64,000 bases of DNA, taken from assembly GCA_016648135.1 (NCBI GenBank), contig JADDOH010002038.1:186001-250000 (forward strand), in the 5' to 3' direction. This stretch comes from Agrypnia vestita. Its lineage: Eukaryota > Arthropoda > Insecta > Trichoptera > Phryganeidae. Position 1 is the stretch's first letter. Each line of letters opens with the position of its first letter. The translations under genes were made by a program, and so were the position numbers. Shown here one piece after another: positions 42,267-54,268 of this stretch. Under the pieces are notes generated by a model. It was not told the DNA's origin. It saw only the letters and a program-made list of their open reading frames with translations, and ran no database searches.

Positions 42267-43498
42267 CCTTAAATGTATTTAAGATGACTGAAGCATTAAA
42301 GGTGAATAAAGGCATTTTTTTAATTTTTTAAAGAAAACCTATATCAATTATGGTTTTGATATTATTGAAACGTGAAAGTACATACTTTTAAAAATTGGTT
42401 AAATTTTTTTTATAAAAAAAATATTCAATATTGGAGGAAAATTCTTGGGTTTGGTCGACTGCCGAAAAAAGGATCCTCCACGGTGACCACTCCCATTTCA
42501 TCTGTAATCATCAGAATTTTAAAAAAAATAGTATATTTGACGTATGGGTTTTTGAAAATATAGATTTTTGACAAAATTGCGGGCGTTTGAATTTAAAATA
42601 GCGTTTTTTAGGGAAAAATTCGGGTTTATTTTGCCAATAAAAATTCTACGGCAAAGACTAGATAATATTATATAAAATAAACACAGTTCAGTGGTTGATA
42701 TTTTGGTCACCGATTTTCAAAACACGGTTTTGAGTAAAACGCATTTGAAAATTGAGCAATGAATATATCGCGAAATTTTTCAACTTACATAAAATTATCG
42801 ATTCCAGGTCCTTAATATAAGTACTCCAACTAGTTTAAAAATCCCATATCACCGAGTACTCTTCACAAACATGATAGAAACATTACGTTTATATTATGAA
42901 AGAGCCCTACTGGCAGCTACCTGCGTGTATCACAGCGCCGTATGGCGCGGCGCGTAATCAACAAAGGGATGCCACTATTATCAGCTATAACTTTGTTTTT
43001 TTTTTTAATTTTTGCTTGAAATTTTCACCAGACATTCTTAAGACCTAGAGCTTTAATAAAATGCAAACATTTAAAAATTAATTTCTCCGAAATGTCTAGG
43101 TAGGTAATCCCCCCTTAAATAATCAAGTTTTAACACCCTTCATATACAAATATATTTTTAAAAACATTTCCTTACTCGTACATACTAGATGAACAAGTTT
43201 CTGACCTGCAAGACATTCAGTCAATGTTCAGCCAGCTTCCAACACGTGATATCCTCATAAGCGAAATTATAATGTATAACTAATACATAAACAGGTATTC
43301 TACATGTAACATGCATAACTTTTGATTAAAATATTACATTTAATTCAGAGAAAAAAATATTCAAAAGTTTTTTATTAAAAATGTAATAGAGACCTGGAAG
43401 GTTTATGGATACCATTTTACAAAATAGTTTGATATAATAATAATAAGGACACAATGTATTTTGTTATATTTGGCTGAATTTTAGCATTTTTTTAACTT
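42267..43498. other. Unclassified intergenic DNA
   Basis: 42890-43110 includes a GC hairpin GCGCCGTATGGCGC (42939-42952) and looks like an old repeat. Nothing else is defensible. Confidence 0.35.
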
Positions 43499-43925
43499 CC
43501 ATTTCGGTCACGAAGGCGCTTGTGTGGAAAATCTTTAGTCGATAGAGTGAGGAATGAACAAATTAGATGTGAATGTAATGCTGGCTGTAGTGTGGTAGAC
43601 AGAATAAAGAAAGGAATGCTGAGATGGTTTGCTCATGTAGAACTTATGAGCGAGGAAAGGATGGTTAAGAAAATATATGGGGCGAGTGTTGAAGGCAACA
43701 GAAATAGAAGGCGTCCACGAAAGACCTGGCGTGACTACAAATACTGGCAAATACTACAAATATTAGATAATGGCCCTGTTAAAAGCCTCAATAACCGTAG
43801 AGCTTGCTTAGAAGATGTATGAATGTAGCCGAAGCGAAAGTGGTGTGCCAAGATAGAAAAATATGGCGTTCAATCCTCTCTGCCTATCCCTGCTGGGAAA
43901 CGGCGTGATGGTTAGTTAGTTGTAT
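43499..43925 (+). pseudogene. RTE-like LINE 3' end, plus strand
   Basis: Open frame 43520-43822: MCGKSLVDRVRNEQIRCECN, GMLRWFAHVELMSEERMVKK, GASVEGNRNRRRPRKTWRDY and SLNNRRACLEDV. It is followed by the conserved 3' segment CTCTGCCTATCCCTGCTGGG AAACGGCGTGATGG and a (TTAG)n tail at 43908-43919. It is a 5'-truncated copy of the element at 40216-41115. Confidence 0.85.
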
Positions 43926-44033
43926 TTTGAAATTGTTAGTAGTCAATTGTTTTGTCTGTTGTGGTAAGTCGTTGTATAATTTTAATATGTTACAATTTTT
44001 TTCAATTGATTCAGCAACATTGTAGATTGACAT

Positions 44034-44216
44034 TTAAAAAAATATCGATTGTATTATTTGTATAAATCTACTTATATTACTTGATTAATTACACCTACAT
44101 GTTTCGGAAATACCTTTCCATCGTCAGGGTATTATATATATGTCAAAATATTTTGACATAGAATGTCAAATAATGTAAGTACATTTATACAAATAATACA
44201 ATCAATATTTTTTTTT
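44034..44216. mobile_element. PLE end pair in inverted orientation
   Basis: Arms 44034-44079 and 44171-44216 are inverted copies (about three mismatches in 46; core GATTGTATTATTTGTATAAA). The 91 bp between them contain one terminal motif (44101-44127, minus). Same family as 18941-19240 and 59784-60044. Confidence 0.8.
44101..44127 (-). other. PLE terminal hairpin motif (GGAAA/TTTCC stem)
   Basis: Minus: CTGACGA, T, perfect stem GGAAA/TTTCC around GGTA, then GAAAC. Confidence 0.75.
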
Positions 44217-44379
44217 GTTACAAATTATTCGTGATTGTCCTGTTTTTGTTTTGGCTTAAGTTATGTGGTAGTTTTGAGCCGTTCTAGTGAAGTGTTGATG
44301 ATTTTCGTGTATTTTGTGTAATTTAATGATCGTCTTGTATTTTTCCATTTGTGGGCTTTTTTTTTTTTTTAAATAGAGA
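44217..44379. other. AT/GT-rich spacer
   Basis: Nothing recognisable. Confidence 0.3.
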
Positions 44380-44545
44380 TGCTAACACGGAATACGTGTC
44401 ACATCAATATTCTTACTATTTTAAAACTAAGCTAAACGCTTGTGCTATGAAAATAGGACTAACTTGCTAGTCTGGGCTGAGATTCGAACCCGCGACCTTT
44501 GGATCACGAGGCGAGTGTCCTAACCACAAGACCAACAAGCTTGTA
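44380..44545 (-). repeat. tRNA-derived SINE, best preserved copy
   Basis: Minus strand: GCTTGTTGGTCTTGTGGTTA GGACACTCGCCTCGTGATCC (A-box region), then GGTCGCGGGTTCGAATCTC with B box GGTTCGAATCT, then the body CTAGCAAGTTAGTCCTATTT TCATAGCACA. It looks like a Pol III promoter of tRNA origin fused to a unique body. Confidence 0.75.
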
Positions 44546-45189
44546 AATGAGTTTTAGTGTTTCGATTTTTGAAATGCTATCAAGTTTAATTACTGCGTTA
44601 TTCGGTAAACCGTTTCAGTTGATGTCAGATATTTAAAATTGACGACCATTTTAAGAATTTTATTTTGTTGTCGTTGGAGGTTTTTTTTATCCCGAGGTAT
44701 TAGAATAAATAATTATAGTATTCAATTACAATTGCATTTTGTGGGTACTTTAGAGAGATCTTCAATACAGGCAATCTTAATACTTTAGCAGTGACGATTA
44801 TTTTAAGTGTCTTCAAAAATCAAATTAAAATAGAATTAGGTCAGACAAATTGAAGAGGCTATAAACTGGTCTTATTCGTCCATTCCGTGTAAATTTTTCT
44901 TTATTTTAAACCTTATTTCACAAATTATTGTGTTCCGAATTTTTATTTCATATACCTGTACGCATGATTTCATTTGGAAGATTCTTTAAATTGAGTCTTC
45001 TTGTCAAAGAAATAAAATTTATTAAAGAATGTTGAATAGGCAGTCCAGTTTATACAACCATGTTCAATGGTTGGTCACTGATCGCTACGTCAGACAAGGA
45101 TCACATTAATTCTTCTTCAAAGACACAGTAGCATTTTACATTAGAAAATATACAGCCTTCTCCTGTTCATACTATAATTCTTTTTTTTT
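44546..45189. other. Unclassified AT-rich DNA
   Basis: No supported feature. Confidence 0.3.
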
Positions 45190-45490
45190 TCTCATAACGA
45201 GGGTTTGTTATCTACCGGAAAAATTTTTTTCAACCCTTTTTCCGTGATCCAATCGAGCTGAAACTTTGCAAGCAGACTTGTGGCGACGATAAAAATTATC
45301 TCACAAATTTTAGTTTAAAATTTTTTAATAATTACAGTATAATTTTGGATTTACCAAAATTTTAATGTTTTTTTTCAAATTGGAATCAATACAAATGAGT
45401 CATAACCCTGATGCGTGCAGAAAGCACGAAACCTGATTCAATGAGAAAGGGAGTATAATAAAAACTTGGTTTTTATGGGTTAATTATTTT
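45190..45490 (-). repeat. Family B repeat, minus copy, with hairpin motif
   Basis: Inverted relative to 34150-34690 (GTGATCCAATCGAGCTGAAA ... AATAAAAACTTGGTTTTTAT). A CTGATG-hairpin-GAAAC motif on the plus strand at 45408-45432 hints that family B may also be PLE-derived. Confidence 0.6.
45408..45432 (+). other. CTGATGC - GTGC/GCAC - GAAAC motif
   Basis: CTGATGC directly followed by a 4-bp stem GTGC/GCAC with loop AGAAA, then GAAACC. No unpaired base separates box and stem here, unlike the other copies. Confidence 0.55.
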
Positions 45491-46640
45491 ATATTTATTT
45501 TTAGCCCAGTATAGTTTTCATGCTATATTTCCATCTTTTCTCTTCATGGGGGTAAAAAGAATGGATAGAGCGTCACACAATTTGGTTCTGGTTTGCAACA
45601 TTCCCCTCATTATTACAGTCACTTATACACATTTTTTTATTTATTTTCATACAATTGTTTATTATAAAAGCATTTAAATAAGCAATATTATTTACGTCCG
45701 AAATTGTCCATTTAACAGCATTTTTTTGTTATTAATTTTTATTCATATTTTAAAATGTGCGCCAAAATTAAAACATACTTGTAAACATATTCATTCAAAA
45801 GACAATTTTCTCATCTAGAAGATAATTGTGTTTACTTTTAAGGTACATTTATGATTTAATTAGCATAAATAATTAATTCAATTAATAAGGACCTTCAAAA
45901 CGGAATATCGAGTAGATAAATTTACGAAAAATTCTCCTTCGAAAAACTTGTAGAAGGTTTCAATAAGTTGTAAACAGTAAATGGAGAACACATTTTTGAC
46001 ACATGTCTTCTTATTCTCTTCATTTGAAAAAACAGACAGACTATATCGACGGTCCTATGTCGAATCTGCAAAAATTGGATTTTCGTTTTACTATCTTAAA
46101 ACATCTATTTTACGCATTATTTTTAGATAATATTAAAAAATGTTTAATATTCCTTAAAATCTGCTTTTTTTAAACGAAAATTTATATTTTTACATTTTTC
46201 AAAAATGTAGAGTAAATTGGATAGTTTGAGAAAGTAAAACGAAAACATAATTTTTGCACTTTCGACAGTAGGTATTCGTTCAGTTCACTAACAATTAGAA
46301 AATAAAATATAATTATGTACTTCAGTGATTTGCTATGCACTCCTTCCTACATTTCTAGACCCTTCCTCATCCACATCCCTTTAAATCCTACTACAAGTAT
46401 GTTTAGTATATTTTCATTCTTTTTTATTTTATAATACATCATTAGCGGGTGCGTTTAAGTGTTTTAAAAATATATGGAAAGTATAAAATGAACAGATTCC
46501 CGACACATACGTGAAGTTAAGTGTTTGTTTAAACGATTTTGCTTTCAGTTTCAGTGTAAAGCATATGTAAAAAATGAATAATACCTAATTAAGTGTTCTT
46601 TTTCTATTCAAGCGTAAGGTTGCGTATTGCTCGATTATTC
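45491..46640. other. Unclassified intergenic DNA
   Basis: No supported feature. Confidence 0.3.
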
Positions 46641-46658
46641 GAGCGATTTTTCGTGGCC

Positions 46659-46945
46659 TAAGTGATCACTCTACATTGCATTGTGTAGAGTGATCACTTA
46701 AACCAGCTCATACAGGTTGTAAGCCTTAAGCTATCGTAAAAGAGACTTCCATTCACTTTTTTCATATATAAAATTAGCTTTGTCTCTGTGAGACTTCTAT
46801 AATGTATCTTAATTAAGAGTTATAATAATTGTTTTAATTTTTCAAGATACACATTTATTATATTGCACTGAGTAAAGTAAACTAGGTTCGCACCTACTAC
46901 CACGAGACGAAACATCTGTGCCGAAATTGTGATCAAAATCTCTCG
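46659..46945 (+). repeat. Family A repeat with palindromic start
   Basis: 46659-46675 and 46684-46700 form a perfect 17-bp palindrome (TAAGTGATCACTCTACA, 8-nt spacer). The repeat then follows through the TTAGCTTTGTCTCTGTGAGA block to CGAAACATCTGTGCCGAAAT. Confidence 0.8.
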
Positions 46946-47154
46946 GTAAAATCTTACTCTATAATTACTAATTTAAAATGAATCGAATTCTAGATTTTAT
47001 GTATCTCTTCCTTCCGAAATCATATTTTCTATAAATTTAAAGGCTATGTTTCCTATAAAATACACAAATTAATAAATTGTACTATCGACTGTCTTTAACT
47101 ACTAGAACGTATCTGCTTGCATGTTCCGTCTCGCGTAACTAGAGTTTTGCCGTG
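46946..47154. other. Unclassified
   Basis: No supported feature. Confidence 0.3.
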
Positions 47155-47680
47155 AAAAATGCAGCTACCAACTACGTCGTTAATTCCCCACTGCAAAGGC
47201 TTCCTAGACTAGCAAACAGATACGAGCAACTTGACGTCTTTGCCAACAATCTTGCCAACATTCAAACATATTTTAAAAAGTGTATTAAATAATTGATTTG
47301 TATTTGATTTGATTTGGTTGTTGGTTGAGTGAGATAACTATTGGTTATGTAACATTTTTATTATATTATGATTTTATAAGCTTGTGCTTCTGCTTTTCAC
47401 TCTATATTATTATTTTTATTTTTTGAATTTTTGTTATATTATGTTTTCCATGTGCTTTTGCTTTGTTATAAACTCGCCTTTAAGTGTTTACTTTATATTA
47501 TATTAATCTTTTTATATTTGTATTTTAAGTATTTGAATTCAACTTTATGTCATTCTTATTTTTATATGTTATTTATTTTCTTTAAACTATCCATTATACA
47601 AATGTACATTTTATCTATTTGCTTGTAAAAGTCGTGTAGGGCATTAATAAATAATAAATAAATTTTAAAAAATCGAAATT
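47155..47680 (+). pseudogene. LINE C-terminal fragment and AT-rich 3' UTR
   Basis: 47163-47290 encodes ATNYVVNSPLQRLPRLANRY then EQLDVFANNLANIQTYFKKC and a stop. NSPLQRLLRLAN is a conserved LINE C-terminal motif. A roughly 390-bp T-rich 3' UTR ends in AATAAATAATAAATAAATTT (47647-47666). Confidence 0.7.
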
Positions 47681-48063
47681 AGTATATTATAAATAAATAG
47701 TCCTCGACGAATGAATTTAATTTTTTTTAATATAGCTGCCTTTGCTTTCACACCCCACACATTATGTATTACTGGGTACTCTATTCGTGTTCAATCGATC
47801 CTAATCCTCATTACGTTTAATAAATGACACGGAGTTACAGAATATTAGTAATCACTGTGTGTGATTATGGAGTGGCACGCTCTTGTAATATGCGATTAGC
47901 TGTCAAATTTAGTTATGTGTCAAACGAAACTGAATTCACTTCTCTGAATCATGCGCGCTCTTACTTTTATACTTCACTTTTTGTAACTTCAAAAAAGAAC
48001 ACAAAAAACCGGCGAAACCTTAATGACGTTCCCGGCGTCTGCTGCACAGCTCAGAATAAATGA
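47681..48063. other. Unclassified
   Basis: An open frame of 79 codons (47824-48063) has no recognisable domain. Confidence 0.3.
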
Positions 48064-48480
48064 TATTTGAATGGGTAATCATTATGAATACGAAAAGAAA
48101 TGAATTGTATAATATTATCCGATTAAAATTTTCTTTCGACGGCTTTTTATAACCTACAAAAACGGTCAATGAGTTTTTTTATGAAAATCATATTAGCAAT
48201 GCGTTTTTTCCAGATTTAAATATTACAGCATACTTAATGATGAAATTTATTGTGTTTATAAGAAAAAATGGTAGGCTTGTACAAATATAATTCAACAATT
48301 CACCTAGCTACTTAAATATGTAAAAAAATTAATCAAGGAACCGACGTAAGCTCTGTTTTGCCAGCTCCGGGATTCACTTTCATACGTTTTAGACCTTATA
48401 TTATGTTATTTACTTTATTTTTGGAGATTATTTATTATTGCCAATTAGAAAAAATCGTCTTGTTGTTTGCACTTTTTTAT
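48064..48480 (+). repeat. Dispersed partial copy of the 1.65-kb tandem unit
   Basis: It matches 54855-55260 and 56535-56945 (ATTGTATAATATTATCCG, TATAACCAATAAAAACGGTC-like text, TCTGTTTTGCCAGCTCC). It shows that the unit's inner part existed as a mobile repeat before the tandem array formed. Confidence 0.75.
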
Positions 48481-48482
48481 AT

Positions 48483-48780
48483 ACTAGCTGTGCCCGCGCG
48501 GCTTCGCACGCCTAGATTTTTAGTACACTGTTTGGATCGTCATAGAACTTTCGCGAACCTTCTAGAACATTCTCCTTCCAGAACGTTCAAGAAATTTATC
48601 GAATGTATAGGAACCTTCTAGACATACCGACACTCAGTTTAGAACTTTATAGAACTTTTGGGAATTTTCTAGAACCTTCTCCTTTCAGAACTTTCTAGAG
48701 CAGGATTTTCCGGAACCTTTTAGACTCACCGACATAGTCGGCGAGCCTATTTTGGAACGATCTGAAGCATTTGCGGCCTT
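48483..48780 (+). repeat. ACTAGCTGTGCCCGCG repeat carrying heat-shock elements
   Basis: Starts ACTAGCTGTGCCCGCGCGGC TTCGCACG, a start I recall as common in arthropod (notably lepidopteran) interspersed repeats. It continues with period-10 variants of TAGAACCTTC. No ORF. Confidence 0.6.
48545..48593. promoter_or_regulatory. Array of perfect HSF-binding pentamers (HSE)
   Basis: 48545-48572 is GAA-TTC-GAA-TTC-GAA-TTC with exactly 2-nt spacing (GAACTTTCGCGAACCTTCTA then GAACATTC). 48576-48593 adds TTC-GAA-TTC-GAA. A further four units are at 48662-48679 (GAATTTTCTAGAACCTTC). Alternating nGAAn units are the heat-shock factor site; three are usually enough. Binding is inference. Confidence 0.6.
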
Positions 48781-49020
48781 CCGATAACAAAATAATGTGC
48801 TAGAAAGCGCAATTTCGTCACCCACTCCCACCTACGCACAGCCACCCCAACCAAACTCGCATATTTTCGATATGACACCAAGAGCTATCCACCACTATAA
48901 CCACCGGTGGGTGGTTGTGGCTAGTTGTGGAGAAAACTTGGCGGGTAGGGAAGCCTCTGTTCGGGAAACCAGCAAGTTTGTTCTAATTTAAAAGCAAAGC
49001 ACAGGCTTTGAGCTTAATTT
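48781..49020 (+). repeat. SINE-body-like remnant
   Basis: CTGTTCGGGAAACCAGCAAG TTTGTTCTAATTT and GCAAAGCACAGGCTTT match the body of the tRNA-derived SINE at 55384 and 57060. The tRNA-like head is missing. Confidence 0.5.
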
Positions 49021-50438
49021 TTTTAATCTTATAAAATATAAGTGACATGTATTCCATGTACGCATCTAAATTTTATTAAAATATTATGTTAGTGACATTA
49101 AAAATACACCAAAAACAATTCTTAAAAAGTTATGACAATAATAAATATATGGCCAGCACTCTATTTCATTGTTATCGAATATCACTAAGTTGCGTCATAG
49201 GTGAAATAGGGAAAGAAAATTAATATGCGTGTATTCCATATCTCTATTATTTAATTTTAAATTAATTAAAGGGAAACTTTTGTATTTTATCGCTTTCGTA
49301 ATCCTTTGAGGCCTCAGATTAACCTTTTTACAGTCCGCTTATATCTCGTATCCAATACCCGTCACACGGGTGAGTGGAATCACTGACTCTCATAGGGCTT
49401 TAATATACAATGGGAGTCATCCTTCTGGTCGAGATTAATTTATGAGCGCGGCTTTGATGTCGAATTTAAGGGTAATATTTAGAAAATTAATTACAAAATG
49501 TTGAACCTGGCTACGTATGTATAGTTAAATAGAAATTTAAGAAAAAATTAATTCATGGATTATTTGAGTAAGACCACATTTATTCAATCCAACTCTGTAA
49601 TTTTATTTTTCCTAATAACATTGAGTCATTAATTTTATAACACATCGTTTCGAAAATATTTACTTTATTTATTCTTTATTGGTGCAACTTACGATCCTCA
49701 CTGCGGACATGTGTACATTAGGTATAATAGAATAATTATATGCATTTAATATAAATATTTTTATAGAGGGTGTCTTACAGCTAGTAAAAATAACTTCAGG
49801 AGAGTCTTCTTCGTTCAATTTTGAAAAAGATAGAAAATATTTTTCAAACTTACAGTGAAATGTTAACGACTAAGCGGATCAAAATTTTTTTTCATTTTGA
49901 TTTTTTTTCATATTTCTGAATAATCTTTTGTACAATATTATATTTTCGTAAAAGTAATATACCTATTTATTTTATTAAAAATTCATTTGTTTTGGCGCAA
50001 GTCAAATAAAATAATTAAAACCTTGCAAAATATATCTGGTTCAAATTTCTGCACGGTTTCAATCATAGTATATATATGCCAGCATTATATTTGTCTTGCA
50101 ATAAAATAAACAAATCTTAAATACACATCATAAAATTTGTTTTACTCTGACGATAAATAAATAGCATGGAAGTAAAATTTAATAATAAGGTATGTGCGAA
50201 ATAATGAACAAAGCAAAATTGTTTTCAAATACACGATTTAATAGGTTTGAGTCATGTTAAAATAACATTATAGTGTATATATATATTAAAATAAATTAAC
50301 TTTTTCAACATCATCACTAATTTTTACTATACTATACTTATTATTTATGTGTTTTTTTATATTCTCTTACATCGATATAAAAATCAAAAACTTGCTAAGT
50401 TTCGCGATTTAATTTTGTGTAATAATACGACCAAACAT
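49021..50438. other. Unclassified, probably partly unique DNA
   Basis: 49300-49480 has balanced composition and no copy elsewhere in the window; candidate unique sequence. The rest is AT-rich. Confidence 0.35.
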
Positions 50439-50554
50439 CACGTGACCCATATAACAATTGTCCGATGGGAACACCTTACGTGGGTTACTTTCTATTTGAC
50501 AGAACGAGGTTCAAGGCCGCGTCAACACGTGTGCACTGGCAGCCTTCGCACGTG
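50439..50554. promoter_or_regulatory. Cluster of three CACGTG E-boxes
   Basis: CACGTG at 50439, 50526 and 50549, plus TACGTGGG near 50478 and TCACGTAG at 50556, within a GC-richer 120-bp patch. Canonical sites for bHLH factors. It lies about 11 kb from the Osiris gene; function is speculative. Confidence 0.3.
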
Positions 50555-50559
50555 GTCAC

Positions 50560-52674
50560 GTAGGCTTTTCTTCCAAACAAAATTACGTACCAAGAACCTT
50601 ATTAAGATACTTTGATACCATACTTTTCTATAATAACACTCATTTTTGATGTGGGTAATTTTAAGTGATCCATGTAATCAAGCAGAAATGGATATTTGTA
50701 TATATTAACACTTCTAAATTATTTCTTAATGTGTCTGACAGACCTAGTCGAGTTGCTTAGTCTAGTCCCATTATAGATGATCAATATCAGTCTAATTTTC
50801 ATAACCTAATTGATCAGATTAAATTTGAAAATAGGAAGAAAATTATGAGACATTTTTAAAATTAATAAATTGTTATCATTACATAATTTTTAATAATCTA
50901 GCACAAACTCAGTACATTTTTATATATGTACATAAAAATTAAACTCACTGCGATTATATTACTTAAAAAATATTATTTACTATTTTACTCAACAGATAAT
51001 TTATATTTAGCAAAGATAATTATTTATAAATATTTTTTACGTTATCATTTAAGTCTTATTGTATTTCTTTGTTTATTATCTTTTTTATTGATTATAAATA
51101 CATTATTTAAAAAAAATAATAATATCAAAGAACACTGTCTTTTAGCGGATCTAAATGTATTTTTTACAATATTTTTGGCAATATTAATCCTAACTCCAAT
51201 CAATCAAGGTCGTTTATAATAATACATATCATACATTTTTCGTAAAATGTTATATCTCGTCGATCCTACCAAGGGTTCCGTATCCTAACGAGGCAAACGA
51301 TTTTTTACACGCTTGCATAAATAAATAAATAAAAAGAAAGAAAGAAACTTGTTATTTATTCAAAATAACTTCTCACGTTCTTAATATTTTTCCTTCGTTG
51401 TTTAATCATTCCACAAACTTGTGACCCAATTTTTAAAATACTAATCTTCTGCTTATTTTTAAAACTTTTCGCTTTGAATATATTGATTTACAGCAAGATA
51501 AACATACATATATATTTTTCAAACTTATTTATTTTTTTAATAATTTACTTTATTGTTAATTATTTTTAAAAATCACTTCTTATCGATACCATTACCATGG
51601 AACTGCCACGCAGTTTGTTTATATTCATCTTTGAGAGTGTCAATGTGTCAATGTGACAATAGATGTGTCAATATTCTTAGGTTAAATATCCTATATCAAA
51701 TCCAAATGTATAGAAAAACCCAAATTCCCCCAGGATTTTAAGTTCAAACACTTGTAATTTCAGAGAGAATCATTAATTTAAAAACTAGGATTTTGTAATT
51801 CTATTCCTAAATATACAAAGAGTTATCAAGTTAGCGTAAATATATTCCAAAAATATACACCAGTCACGCAGTGATAATATATTACTAAAACACTGAAATT
51901 AATCATTTAAATAAAGAAAACTCCACATCGATAAACGCAATATTAATTTATACTTGTATTAATTAGAAATTGTGGATTTTTTCTGCATATTTGCGCATTA
52001 CGATATCGCAGAGTTCGTAATATTTTTCAAATCATAATTAATCCATTATTAATAGACTCCGTTTAAAAATACACACGTAATTTTTTATAAGAAAATAAAG
52101 CAATGAGAAAATAATATTTGTTGTATAAATTAAATGTATTAGAAAATCACAAACATCACAGTTTTTACAGAACATTATTTTCGTTAAATAATTACAATCA
52201 CACCCACAAGTTTTTGTTCATTTTTATCCATTTGAATTTTGTTGTATACAGGTTAAACGAGTTTAAAATGCACATCCCACAAATTCACTTGCACCCTCCA
52301 TGAGAAAACAGTGACAAATATTAGTATGGAACTCTCCGCGCTTCCGTTTTGGCGACATTGTGAGCAACCGGAGAAAATGTATGAAATTTGAACCAAGGCG
52401 TGATATTAGGCTTTAGTTCCTGTTGGCGGCACTGCCTTGTTTGCTTTGAATCTTACGCGCGCGTGGTTGTGAAACCTACAACCCGACAGCGTCACAGGTA
52501 TAGAGTGATCGGAAAATCACATACCCAGAGAAATAAAAAATGGAAAAATCTGAAATATGTTTGTGAGGCTTTGTGGGATTGCTTTTATTACTAATTTTTA
52601 GCTTTAATTGTAATTATGTTTTTTTTTAAATTAACCTATCATACGTGGAGTATATCGATGAACCTTCATCTAAT
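50560..52674. other. Unclassified intergenic DNA
   Basis: AT-rich. A short (GAAA)n run is at 51335-51347. 52310-52560 is GC-richer (CTTACGCGCGCGTGGTTGTG) but without coding signal. Confidence 0.35.
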
Positions 52675-53160
52675 ACAGGGTTGTTTGGAAAACATTATTA
52701 ACCTCATAGGACTATATTCCTGCCTTGATTATGAGTCGAAAATATTCAAACAACCATGATCAATAATTATGGAGATATGCGACACCAAAGTTTGCATTTT
52801 TGTCAATATTTTTGACTTGTTTTTTTACAAAACGTTGAATTATCATTACAGTAACTTGTATCTATAACGAAAACTTCATTTGTTTCAATACAAGTTAAAT
52901 GAAATGATAAAAATCCTCCAGAAAATCCAATTGGAATTTGAAGGTTTTTATTATTTGATTTGACTTGTATTAAAGGGAATAAATTTTTCATGCACAATAT
53001 AAGTTACCGTAATGAAAGTTCAACATTTTACAAAAAATAAGTCAGAAATAACTGTTGATATTTAGGTCATGATTGTTTTAATATTTTCGACTCATAATCA
53101 AGGCAGAAATATAGTCCTGCGAGGTTATTTATGTTTTCCAAATAACCCTGTGTATGTTAT
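52675..53160. mobile_element. Foldback element, copy C (most complete)
   Basis: Both outer ends are visible: ACAGGGTTGTTTGGAAAACA on the left (52676-52695) and its near-complement TGTTTTCCAAATAACCCTGT on the right (53132-53151). Arms of about 230 bp pair through CTATATTCCTGCCTTGATTA TGAGTCGAAAA and the CAATACAAGTTAAATGAAAT region. No TSD could be fixed with confidence. Confidence 0.85.
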
Positions 53161-53846
53161 CCTCGTCGCTATCGTGAGCTCCAGGTATGGCCGTCATCTG
53201 TTTTTCAGTTTCTATAGCCTGTCTTAAGATTGCCAAGAAAATTCATGATGGTGTTCATATATCTAGTATACTCATAACGTGCCCAAATAAGCTGATCACC
53301 GATCTCCCCATGAAAAGAAAGAAGAACAGAAAAGGAACGAAAGAAGAAGTAACTGGAATATCATAACTAGATTCCATCAAACAGTGAGGATTCGCAATCC
53401 GTCTGTCTTGGAAACTGTGATTTTCCCATCCTTTAAATATAGGAGAACCTTGTGGGAAATCAGGAATCCAAATAAACCCAATGTTCCACTTAAATTTTAT
53501 TTATTGACTTGAACAATGGAGTTACAGGCGTTAGCGTTAATTAATACGGTTTAAAGATAGCTCAGTTAGTTGCTACACATGTGCTGGTTGAATTTAAAGA
53601 TGCGCATTCCTATTTGTACTCATTCACTCTCTCATGTACCCCATCTCTTTCATACATCCCGACAGACGGTCACCCAAATATATTACAGAAACCTTTTCTG
53701 AACCTTCAAGAAGAAAAGTGAAATAGCTTATTTAGGAAAACACGGCATTATTCATACTTTCTTGTGCAAAAAATATATACCTTTTGAGACGATTAAGGCA
53801 AAACTTAACATTTCGGCCTAAAATAAGACATTAACTTGAAATAAAT
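53161..53846. other. Unclassified; possible LINE debris
   Basis: 53190-53350 resembles decayed LINE 3' sequence but no motif survives. The rest is unrecognised. Confidence 0.3.
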
Positions 53847-54164
53847 AAATATAATATTAAAATAAACGATCATAAATGTAATTTATGAGAGGTTGATGAT
53901 TCGCATGGTTTAATATAAAATATAGAAAAGATTAGAAAGTGTGACATTCATTATTTTTCTTGAAAACTCTATGGAAATATTACGTGATATAACGTACATT
54001 ACACAAATTCATTTTCCTTTAAAAATTGAAATAAAAAAAACAACGAACTTATCAATTTCTAATTTATTATGAACAATCTTATCAATATGGCATTCTCTAA
54101 GAGTTGTTCAGGACTATAATTTCTATAACGAAAATCTTAATTGAATGTATGACAAACTGTATTA

Positions 54165-54167
<3 letters not shown>

Positions 54168-54235
<68 letters not shown>

Positions 54236-54268
54236 TGTGTATGTGTGTGTGTGTGTGTGTGTATGTGT
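54168..54268 (+). repeat. (TG)n microsatellite in unit 1
   Basis: About 50 TG dinucleotides with three TA interruptions. The long Cys/Val and His/Thr frames over it are artefacts. Confidence 0.97.
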
